From positions 1,299,071-1,363,070 of the forward strand of contig NZ_LR732328.1 in the NCBI RefSeq assembly GCF_902506325.1: DNA of 64,000 nt, written 5' to 3'. Source of the DNA: Limnobacter sp. 130. Its GTDB lineage: Bacteria > Pseudomonadota > Gammaproteobacteria > Burkholderiales > Burkholderiaceae_B. Made by a program: the position numbers and the translations under genes. Shown here piece after piece: positions 57,629 through 64,000 of this stretch. The notes under the pieces were generated by a model. It did not search any database. It was not told where the DNA came from and saw only the letters and a program-made list of their open reading frames with translations. Each line of letters begins with the position of its first letter. Position 1 is the stretch's first letter.

Positions 57629-58333
57629 CTAGTCGGTGCTATTCTTTTTTAAAACTGGGCGGCCGCGAGGCCGAGGTCGAACCGAACGATTCGCAAGCTC
57701 TTGAATTTGCACACAGAAAGCATCATCGCTCCAAAGCCAACCTTTTTGCAAGCAGTGGGACAACTCCTGGCAATCGCGCTCACTCAAACCCTGCTCACTG
57801 AACTGTCGGTATCGACTTTGGCGCTCAAATGGCGTGTTGCCCAACTGCCAGTACACGGGCAAATCGATCAACCAGGCCTCGTTCACCACCCCAGCGTGGG
57901 CTGCAAAACTACTCCAGGGGTAAGTGGCCAAATCGGGAGCACCCGCCGCACGGGCTGCCAACTGCTCAACAAACAAGCACGCTTTCAGGCTGTGCAAACC
58001 GGGTTGCACCACCGTGGACTTGAAACGAGGCTCCCACAGCGCACTGGAATGTACGGTTTGCACCTGACGCACGGCCGGCGAGAAATGACGATTCAGATTT
58101 TGGACAAACCGCCCCGCCCTGGGGGCCTCCGACGTGCTGATCATGATCAGCGCACCGGCAGGCACCATGCAATAGGCATGAATGGCCACTTCTTCCTCAG
58201 CCGCACTCAATGGCAACTGGGTATAAAACAGCGAAAAAGCCTCGCGGGTATTGAATACCTCCTGACCTGCAATGCCCTGCAACTCCAGCACCATTGGGCA
58301 GTCAGGAATGAACAGGCGGGCTTGTCGAGCCAT
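57629..58333 (-). CDS. Degenerate REP-associated tyrosine transposase-like (Y1/RAYT) protein
   Basis: 234 residues. The N-terminus MARQARLFIPDCP, the block LWEPRFKS at 99-106, YPWSSF and the 'Q.RYRQF' tail match the RAYT family (IS200-like). But catalytic positions are changed: the HAYxLMxNHVHLL block reads HAYCMVPAGALIM (52-64), so both HUH histidines are gone, and the tyrosine of the RYVQ.FN helix is Phe (GRFVQNLNRHF). The frame is intact and the ends normal, which suggests a domesticated, non-transposing protein. It is between gltB and dgt; a REP-like hairpin follows it. Confidence 0.75.
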   Translation of the reverse strand: MARQARLFIPDCPMVLELQGIAGQEVFNTREAFSLFYTQLPLSAAEEEVAIHAYCMVPAGALIMISTSEAPRAGRFVQNLNRHFSPAVRQVQTVHSSALWEPRFKSTVVQPGLHSLKACLFVEQLAARAAGAPDLATYPWSSFAAHAGVVNEAWLIDLPVYWQLGNTPFERQSRYRQFSEQGLSERDCQELSHCLQKGWLWSDDAFCVQIQELANRSVRPRPRGRPVLKKNSTD

Positions 58334-58342
58334 CGTGATGAA

Positions 58343-59476
58343 TTACTGAACACCAGGCACGGTGAGGCGCTGGTGCTCTTTCATGGCATAGCGGTCGGTC
58401 ATGCCAGCAATGTAATCGGCAATGGCGCGGGGAATGTCGTCCTCAGAGCGGCGATAAAACTGAGGTGGCAACAAGCGCGGATCGCCCATGAAAATCTGGA
58501 ACAGCTCCTCCACCACGCGCCGCGCTTTCAATGTGGCCCGTAATACTTGATAGTGCTGGTAAAGTGCCTTGCGCAAGAACACTTTCAGCTCATGATTGAG
58601 TTCAGCCATTTCGCTACTAAAACCAATCAGCTTGTCCGCCAGCTGCACGTCCGCCACACAGGTGGGTTTCATGGTTTCAATTCGACGTTCGGATTCATGC
58701 AACAGGTCTTGAACCAGTGCATTGATAATGCCCCGCACGGTTTCATGAATCAGCCTGCGCCCTTCCAGGTTGGGGTGCCGGGCCTTAACCCGGTCCAGGT
58801 GTATTTTAAAAAGGCGCACTTCGGCTGTTTGTTCCAGCGTGATCAAGCCCGAACGCAATCCATCGTCAATGTCGTGGTTGTTGTAGGCAATTTCATCGGC
58901 CAGGTTGGTCACTTGTGCTTCAAGCACGGGGCGGCGATTGCTTAAAAAACGATCGGCCACCTCGCCCAGCTTTTCAGCGTTGGGCTTTGAGCAGTGCTTC
59001 AAAATACTTTCGCGGGTTTCAAAGCACAAATTCAAGCCAGTGAAACTTGCGTACTTTTCTTCCAGCTCATCCACAACCCGCAGGCTTTGCAGGTTGTGCT
59101 CGAAACCACCATGCGTGGCCATGCATTCATTGAGCGCATCCTGACCCGCATGACCAAACGGTGTGTGGCCCAAATCATGGGCCAGCGCCACCGCCTCGGT
59201 CAGCTCTTCATTCAAACCAAGATTTCGGGAAATGCTGCGCGCAATTTGCGCCACTTCCAGGCTATGTGTAAGGCGGGTTCGGTACAGATCACCTTCGGTA
59301 TTCACAAACACCTGGGTTTTGTACTCCAGGCGGCGAAAAGCAGCACTGTGAATAATTCGGTCACGGTCGCGTTCGAACTCGGTGCGTCCTTCCGGGCTTT
59401 TTTCGGGATGCAATCGGCCACGGGTGTTTGTGGAGCTGACGGCATAAGGGGCCAGGCTGAGTTCGAAGTTGCGCAC
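58343..59476 (-). CDS. dgt: dGTP triphosphohydrolase-like HD-domain protein
   Basis: 377 residues. HD motifs: [35 protein letters not shown] near 70, [19 protein letters not shown] near 97 and [20 protein letters not shown] near 205. It hydrolyses dNTP to nucleoside and triphosphate; the homologous family in this order is usually called Dgt. GTG 59476 starts directly after the aroB stop at 59479. It is cotranscribed with aroK-aroB. Confidence 0.92.
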   Translation of the reverse strand: MRNFELSLAPYAVSSTNTRGRLHPEKSPEGRTEFERDRDRIIHSAAFRRLEYKTQVFVNTEGDLYRTRLTHSLEVAQIARSISRNLGLNEELTEAVALAHDLGHTPFGHAGQDALNECMATHGGFEHNLQSLRVVDELEEKYASFTGLNLCFETRESILKHCSKPNAEKLGEVADRFLSNRRPVLEAQVTNLADEIAYNNHDIDDGLRSGLITLEQTAEVRLFKIHLDRVKARHPNLEGRRLIHETVRGIINALVQDLLHESERRIETMKPTCVADVQLADKLIGFSSEMAELNHELKVFLRKALYQHYQVLRATLKARRVVEELFQIFMGDPRLLPPQFYRRSEDDIPRAIADYIAGMTDRYAMKEHQRLTVPGVQ

Positions 59477-59478
59477 GT

Positions 59479-60573
59479 TTAGTCCCCCGCCCCCATTTCC
59501 TGCAAGGTTTGCCGCACTAGCGCCTCATCGGCTGGCGACGTGGAGGCTCCACCCAAACCATTGAGCAACACATATTTGATGGAACCTGAATCGGCTTTTT
59601 TGTCGTGCGCCATCAGTTCCATGAATCTGTCCACACCCAAACGTGGCGGAATGGCAGGCAGCCGGGCTTCAATCACCACTTTCGTCAAGCGCGCAGCTTC
59701 TTCAGCACTTAAGCGGCCCATGCGGCGGCAAAGGTCGGCAGCAATTACCATGCCGCAACCCACCGCCTCGCCGTGGTACCACTGCCCATAACCCATACCT
59801 GCCTCAATGGCATGGCCAAAGGTGTGGCCAAAATTCAAAATGGCGCGAATCCCGCCCTCACGTTCGTCCTTGGACACCACATCGGCCTTGATCTCGCAAG
59901 AACGTTTCACCACCAAGGCCAGCAACTCGGGGTCGCGGTTCAGCAAGGCGGGCATGTTGGTCTCGACCAGGTCCAGGTAATCCGTGTCAGCGATTGCCCC
60001 GTGTTTGATGATTTCAGCAAGACCGCAACTCAGTTCACGATCAGGCAATGTGTTTAGCGTAGAAATGTCGGTGACCACCATTTGCGGCTGGTAAAACGCA
60101 CCGATCATGTTCTTGCCCAAGGGGTGATTGATGCCGGTTTTTCCGCCAACCGAGCTGTCCACCTGGCTAAGCAGGGTGGTGGGCACCTGAATGAAGGGAA
60201 TACCGCGCATGAAGGCCGAAGCGGCAAAGCCACCCATGTCGCCTATCACGCCGCCGCCCAATGCCACCAACACGGTTTTCCGGTCGCAATGATTTTGCAG
60301 CAAGGCGTCGAAAACACGCTGCAAGGTGGGCCAGTCTTTGTATTCCTCGCCATCGGGCAAGCTCACCATGTGCATCTGCTTGGCGCCGGCTTGCTGCAAA
60401 GTAGATTTCAAGCGATCTGCATACAGGGGGCCCACGGTGGTGTTGGTACAAATCATCACGGTTTTGCCCGCCACATGGGGCTCGAACAACTCCGGGCGAC
60501 CTAGCAAGCCCGCTCCGATGTGAATCGGATAGCTGCGGTCTCCCAAATCTACTTGAAGGGTGTATTGACTCAT
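59479..60573 (-). CDS. aroB: 3-dehydroquinate synthase
   Basis: 364 residues. NAD-site motif [19 protein letters not shown] near 104, [25 protein letters not shown]-type substrate loop near 132, and zinc ligands in [22 protein letters not shown] and [11 protein letters not shown]. It makes 3-dehydroquinate from DAHP in the shikimate pathway. The start overlaps the aroK stop as ATGA. Confidence 0.97.
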   Translation of the reverse strand: MSQYTLQVDLGDRSYPIHIGAGLLGRPELFEPHVAGKTVMICTNTTVGPLYADRLKSTLQQAGAKQMHMVSLPDGEEYKDWPTLQRVFDALLQNHCDRKTVLVALGGGVIGDMGGFAASAFMRGIPFIQVPTTLLSQVDSSVGGKTGINHPLGKNMIGAFYQPQMVVTDISTLNTLPDRELSCGLAEIIKHGAIADTDYLDLVETNMPALLNRDPELLALVVKRSCEIKADVVSKDEREGGIRAILNFGHTFGHAIEAGMGYGQWYHGEAVGCGMVIAADLCRRMGRLSAEEAARLTKVVIEARLPAIPPRLGVDRFMELMAHDKKADSGSIKYVLLNGLGGASTSPADEALVRQTLQEMGAGD

Positions 60574-61130
60574 TCTGTTCCGGTGGCCTTCTGTTCTGTG
60601 CCTGCGGGGGTTTTTTGTCCCAGGTTCAAGGCGTGGCTGATTTTATTAACGATTTGGTAAACAGGTTGACGGCCGGTCTCAACGACCACATCCGCAACCT
60701 CTTTGTACAGGGGCAGGCGCGCAGCCAACAACTCTTCGATTTTTCGGCGAGGATTGGGGCCTTGAAGCAAAGGACGATTTTTGTCCAGACGGGTGCGTTG
60801 ATAAAGTTCACCAGCAGCAGCGCTGAGATAAACCACCGCACCAATTTGCTTGAGAATTTCACGATTTTCTGCGGCCAGCACAATGCCACCGCCGGTTGCA
60901 ATCACCTGCCTTTCCCTGCCGACAAAGCTGGCTAGTGCAGTCGACTCTCGCCGACGAAAACCCGCTTCGCCTTCAATCTCGAAGATAACAGGAATGCTGA
61001 CACCCGTTTGATGCTCGATCAGGTGATCGGTGTCAGTGAATTCCCAGGACAGATGCTTGGCCAAGGCCTTGCCGACTGTGCTTTTGCCGGCGCCCATCAT
61101 GCCCACCAGCACAATGCATTGATTAGACAC
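60570..61130 (-). CDS. aroK: Shikimate kinase
   Basis: 186 residues. P-loop [16 protein letters not shown] near 9, shikimate site [11 protein letters not shown] near 34, GFRRRES near 57 and [10 protein letters not shown] near 76; the lid contains [10 protein letters not shown]. It phosphorylates shikimate. GTG 61130 is the start; the gene follows pilQ by 49 bp. An extra C-terminal tail ([16 protein letters not shown]) is polar. Confidence 0.96.
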   Translation of the reverse strand: MSNQCIVLVGMMGAGKSTVGKALAKHLSWEFTDTDHLIEHQTGVSIPVIFEIEGEAGFRRRESTALASFVGRERQVIATGGGIVLAAENREILKQIGAVVYLSAAAGELYQRTRLDKNRPLLQGPNPRRKIEELLAARLPLYKEVADVVVETGRQPVYQIVNKISHALNLGQKTPAGTEQKATGTE

Positions 61131-61179
61131 TTCGTTGAATCTTTGTGAACAATCAAATCATTGTACGGTAAAGCTTGTG

Positions 61180-63261
61180 TTATTGGCTTGTGAGCACAAC
61201 CGGCGTTAAAAAGATTAGCAATTCGGCACGACGCTTGGATTCATTTTTGCCGCGAAACAACACACCCAGGCCCGGGATATCTCCAAGAAACGGGGTTTTG
61301 TCATTCAACACATTGTCGTCCTCTTCAAAAATACCGCCCAAAACCACTGTGCCCCCATCGCTGACCAATACTTTGGTTTTCACGCGGCGGGTGTCAATCG
61401 CGGGCCCATTGGAGGTCTCGATGCCGATAGAATCTTTCGCAACATCCACGTCCAGCAACACGGTGCCATCAGGCGCAATTTGCGGGGTTACCGCCAGCTT
61501 CAAATTGGCCTCCTTGAATTCGGTGGCCGTTGCCCCACTGCTGGTTGCAATTTGGTATGGAATTTCCGTACCCTGCTCAATCAAGGCAGGTTCCTTGTTA
61601 GAGGTAATCACACGTGGATTTGACACCGTGCGCACCTTGTTCTCAAGCTCAAGCGCCCTGAGCTGCAAATTAATCAATCGGGTGGAATTGGCATTGAACA
61701 GTGTGTAGCCCAGGTTGGCTCCATTCTCAACACCCGTATTCAGAAAATTACCGCTGCCAAACTGGTCACCAACATCTTTGAAACCAGGATCAGCTCGCGA
61801 GGACAAAGCCCTTAACCGGATGCCCAAATCTCTGGACACCGAAGTGTCTGCCAAAACCACCCGGGCTTCAATCATCACTTGCTTCACGGGTTTGTCCAGT
61901 CCATTGACGATCATGCTGATACGTTCCAGCCTAGTGGGGGTATCCTGCACAAAAATCTGGCTGGTGCGTTCATCAGAAATCAAGGTGCCCCGGGCGGACA
62001 ACAACTTGGAATCTTCAGACTTGATCAATGCCACCAAATCGGCTGTTTTCTGATAACTGACCTGGAACACCTTCGACACCAACGGCTCCATTTCGTCCTG
62101 TGCACGACGGTTTGCCGATTGAAACTGATCATTGTTCACATCGGTGGGCGTGGACACCAACAACACATTGCCCGACTGGCTCGATACCAAACCCTTGGAG
62201 CGCATCACAATGTCCAAAGCCTGATCCCAGGGCACATCTTTCAAAAATACCGTCACCTTGCCCTGCACGGAATCACTCAACACAAGGTTCATCTTGGTGA
62301 AGTCGGCAAATACCTGCATTACGGTGCGGATGTCCGCATCCTTGAAATCAAGCGTAATTGGGCGACCAATGTAGCGTGCCACCAGACTTTGATCTGAACT
62401 CGCAGGCTTGATCTCAATTGCCTTGCCAGAGACAACACTTGATGACACCCGATTCACCTCCACTTCCACAACAGGTCCACTTTGACGTATCAGGTGAGTG
62501 GCTCCATCGAGCTGCATTTGAACAGTCAGGGCCAGATCACCCGGCCTCAACTCAAGCTGTTTAATCGGTGAATCCTCGTCAGTTTGCAGTTGCTGTTTTA
62601 CACCGGCAGCAAGTCGCACATTCGCAAATCGAACCTTCAATTGATTATTGAGAAGTACTGCGTCCGCAACAATATCAGGCCGGTCAAACTCCAGCCTCAA
62701 TACATGTCTATTGGCAGATTTCTCCAACTTCCATGCATTCAAGATCGGGCCTTCCGCAATCACGGCTGGCCTGCCCATTGCCTTCGCAACCGTGTCTTTC
62801 AATGCACTATGCTCGGATAAAATCGCTGCCTGCCCACCATCGGGTCGGAAGGGCTTAGGCCCCGAAAATATCAATTCAACGGATCGATCTTTCTGGTTAA
62901 GCCGCACTTCATAATTTTGAGCCAACTCCAACACCAGGCGGGTTTTACCGCCAGCGGCAATCAGCTGCGTCTTTTTGATTCTTCCACCCGGAGGCAAATC
63001 GATTGGCAAAGTGCTGTTGCCAAGCTCGACGGGGAAATCGACCACTTGCCGTGCCGGATTCGAAATGCGAAATAATCCAAGCTTGCCATCAAAATTCTGG
63101 TCAAATGTCAGCATGATTCGAGCCTGGTCGGCAAGCTCCTCAAGGCTGCCGTCGACAATGCTTAAAGCATGAACCTGAGCATGAATAAGAAAGGTAAACA
63201 CGAGTGCAGCCAGTTTAAAAACCTTCGGTGCAAACCCGAGTGTGGGCAATTGATTGTTCAT
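61180..63261 (-). CDS. pilQ: Type IV pilus secretin PilQ
   Basis: 693 residues with signal peptide (residues 1-32, LAALVFTFLIHAQVHA). Two AMIN-type domains about 40-130 and 165-260, the N0/STN domain LDFKDADIRTVMQVFADFT near 300 with VPWDQALDIVMRSKGL, N1, and the secretin channel about 430-690 ending with GGIFEEDDNVLNDKTPFLGD and FLTPVVLTSQ. It forms the outer-membrane pore for pili. It overlaps the pilP stop as ATGA. Confidence 0.97.
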   Translation of the reverse strand: MNNQLPTLGFAPKVFKLAALVFTFLIHAQVHALSIVDGSLEELADQARIMLTFDQNFDGKLGLFRISNPARQVVDFPVELGNSTLPIDLPPGGRIKKTQLIAAGGKTRLVLELAQNYEVRLNQKDRSVELIFSGPKPFRPDGGQAAILSEHSALKDTVAKAMGRPAVIAEGPILNAWKLEKSANRHVLRLEFDRPDIVADAVLLNNQLKVRFANVRLAAGVKQQLQTDEDSPIKQLELRPGDLALTVQMQLDGATHLIRQSGPVVEVEVNRVSSSVVSGKAIEIKPASSDQSLVARYIGRPITLDFKDADIRTVMQVFADFTKMNLVLSDSVQGKVTVFLKDVPWDQALDIVMRSKGLVSSQSGNVLLVSTPTDVNNDQFQSANRRAQDEMEPLVSKVFQVSYQKTADLVALIKSEDSKLLSARGTLISDERTSQIFVQDTPTRLERISMIVNGLDKPVKQVMIEARVVLADTSVSRDLGIRLRALSSRADPGFKDVGDQFGSGNFLNTGVENGANLGYTLFNANSTRLINLQLRALELENKVRTVSNPRVITSNKEPALIEQGTEIPYQIATSSGATATEFKEANLKLAVTPQIAPDGTVLLDVDVAKDSIGIETSNGPAIDTRRVKTKVLVSDGGTVVLGGIFEEDDNVLNDKTPFLGDIPGLGVLFRGKNESKRRAELLIFLTPVVLTSQ

Positions 63262-63776
63262 TGAGCGTCCCCGAATGTATTCACTGGCATCAGATTCAAT
63301 TCAAGGCGTTTGTCTCCCGCCCTGGCGTCTATTCTTGACAGCACAACCCGCCCCGGTCCAAACGAGGTCACTTTGTAAAGACCCAGCACGTAGCTGCCCA
63401 CCCCAACAACATGGTCCATTTGTCCATCATTGAGTATGGCGACCTGATGACCCGCAGATTCGATCAAACCAGTGAGGCGCAACGACTCCGCCGACAAATC
63501 AATGGCGGCCCGTCGGTTGGCCTCATCGCCCCATTGACTGCTGGACCACTGAAACAAACGACCTGTAATCGGAGGTAACTCGGCTGATTCAATACTCAAG
63601 GTGCTGCCCTTGGACTTCAGGTGGTCTTGGCTGGGTTCCGCTTCCCCCACCGCCTGTTTTTGGCCCGCGCTCAGGCGCTGCTCAAGCTCAGTGATAGCCC
63701 CGGCATGATTTCGTCTGGGATCATCCAATTCCGGGAAAAATGGCACCAACAATATCGAGAAAAGAAAGTCCATCAT
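63258..63776 (-). CDS. pilP: Type IV pilus assembly protein PilP
   Basis: 172 residues from ATG 63776 (the ATGATG overlapping the pilO TGA); the longer frame runs through pilO. The core is PilP-like: ELEQRLSAGQ, then the beta-domain LSAESLRLTGLIESAGHQVA, VVGVGSYVLGLY and GRVVLSRIDARAGDKRLELN. PilP links PilN/O to the PilQ pore. Usual PilP proteins are lipoproteins with an N-terminal Cys; here the N-terminus (MMDFLFSILLVPFFPELDD) has no cysteine, so it would not be lipidated in this way. Confidence 0.88.
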   Translation of the reverse strand: MMDFLFSILLVPFFPELDDPRRNHAGAITELEQRLSAGQKQAVGEAEPSQDHLKSKGSTLSIESAELPPITGRLFQWSSSQWGDEANRRAAIDLSAESLRLTGLIESAGHQVAILNDGQMDHVVGVGSYVLGLYKVTSFGPGRVVLSRIDARAGDKRLELNLMPVNTFGDAQ

Positions 63777-64000
63777 GGGTTTGGGCTCTCCACGGTCTGG
63801 TCCGGAGCAGGTTCGTCCGCAACCACCTTCGGTGCATTCTTGGGCAACTGTGCAAAAGCATTCAGCTCCCCGGTCATCTGCCACCCGCCGCCATCGGGCA
63901 GATAGGCCATGTCAAACTCGCTCAAACTGACTTGCCGGCTCAACGCAGCAATGTAATTGGGCAAACGGGAAATCGCCTCGCCACTGCCGCGCACGCTCAC
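63773..64000 (-). CDS. pilO: Type IV pilus inner-membrane protein PilO, C-terminal part (cut by window edge)
   Basis: The last 75 codons of a leftward gene ending at TGA 63773-63775. The segment VSLSEFDMAYLPDGGGWQMT and preceding SGEAISRLPNYIAALSRQV match the C-terminal ferredoxin-like domain of PilO. It aligns PilN with PilP under the PilQ pore. The gene order pilO-pilP-pilQ-aroK-aroB confirms the assignment. Confidence 0.85.
   Translation of the reverse strand: MSVRGSGEAISRLPNYIAALSRQVSLSEFDMAYLPDGGGWQMTGELNAFAQLPKNAPKVVADEPAPDQTVESPNP

Overview
The window reads as a chromosomal segment of a betaproteobacterium of the order Burkholderiales. The gene orders pilO-pilP-pilQ-aroK-aroB-dgt-(transposase-like)-gltB-gltD and fmdB-DUF502-aspS-nudB-EEP-clsB are typical of that order, as is the tctABC/Bug-type tricarboxylate uptake set. 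Moderate GC and the metabolic mix would fit a Limnobacter-like genome, but that genus assignment is inference. No tRNA, rRNA, CRISPR array, intact insertion sequence or prophage was seen. Both edges cut genes: tctA on the left and pilO on the right.

Layout. 1-1684: tripartite tricarboxylate transporter (tctA partial, tctB, tctC). 2060-2986: three small stress or unknown proteins. 3071-12434: leftward lipid block with a PQQ-type sugar dehydrogenase fused to a membrane domain, a thioesterase, an enoyl-CoA hydratase, thiolase, FadB-like and FadE-like enzymes and a TetR regulator. 12661-16453: DoxX, then PdeM and the DEXH helicase of the ligase-associated DNA repair set. 16514-22381: a leftward arginine-to-glutamate operon (ornithine cyclodeaminase, arginase, PutA) with a divergent Lrp/AsnC regulator. 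22457-26350: a Fic protein, an AtuA-like acyl-CoA-type enzyme and a secreted Pro/Ala-rich orphan. 26421-29314: a small protein-GNAT-TetR operon, carbonic anhydrase and an outer-membrane-type protein. 29411-32154: a Spy/CpxP-like periplasmic protein divergent from a CpxR-CpxA pair, with a perfect CpxR box between them. 32163-35814: DUF429 protein, ATP-dependent DNA ligase and ligase-associated exonuclease, the other half of the repair set. 35840-41491: clsB, EEP phosphodiesterase, nudB, aspS, DUF502, fmdB. 41712-47181: fatty acid desaturase with a divergent AraC regulator, DUF411 lipoprotein, FAH-family hydrolase, ssb and an MFS transporter. 47284-51140: uvrA and mscS. 51230-64000: gltD, gltB, a degenerate REP-type transposase, dgt, aroB, aroK, pilQ, pilP and partial pilO.

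The window is mainly housekeeping and catabolic. The least ordinary items are: the ligase-associated repair set split into two loci about 16 kb apart with a DUF429 gene coupled to the ligase; a RAYT-like gene whose HUH histidines and tyrosine have been replaced, beside a GGGGTC/GACCCC hairpin; an 18-bp operator shared by the AtuA-like gene and an operon ending in a TetR gene; the textbook CpxR site; and a Fic protein with no visible antitoxin. I did not find a clearly new multi-gene defence system. Starts were chosen from Shine-Dalgarno spacing and overlaps, so several differ from the longest open frame; many genes use GTG or TTG.
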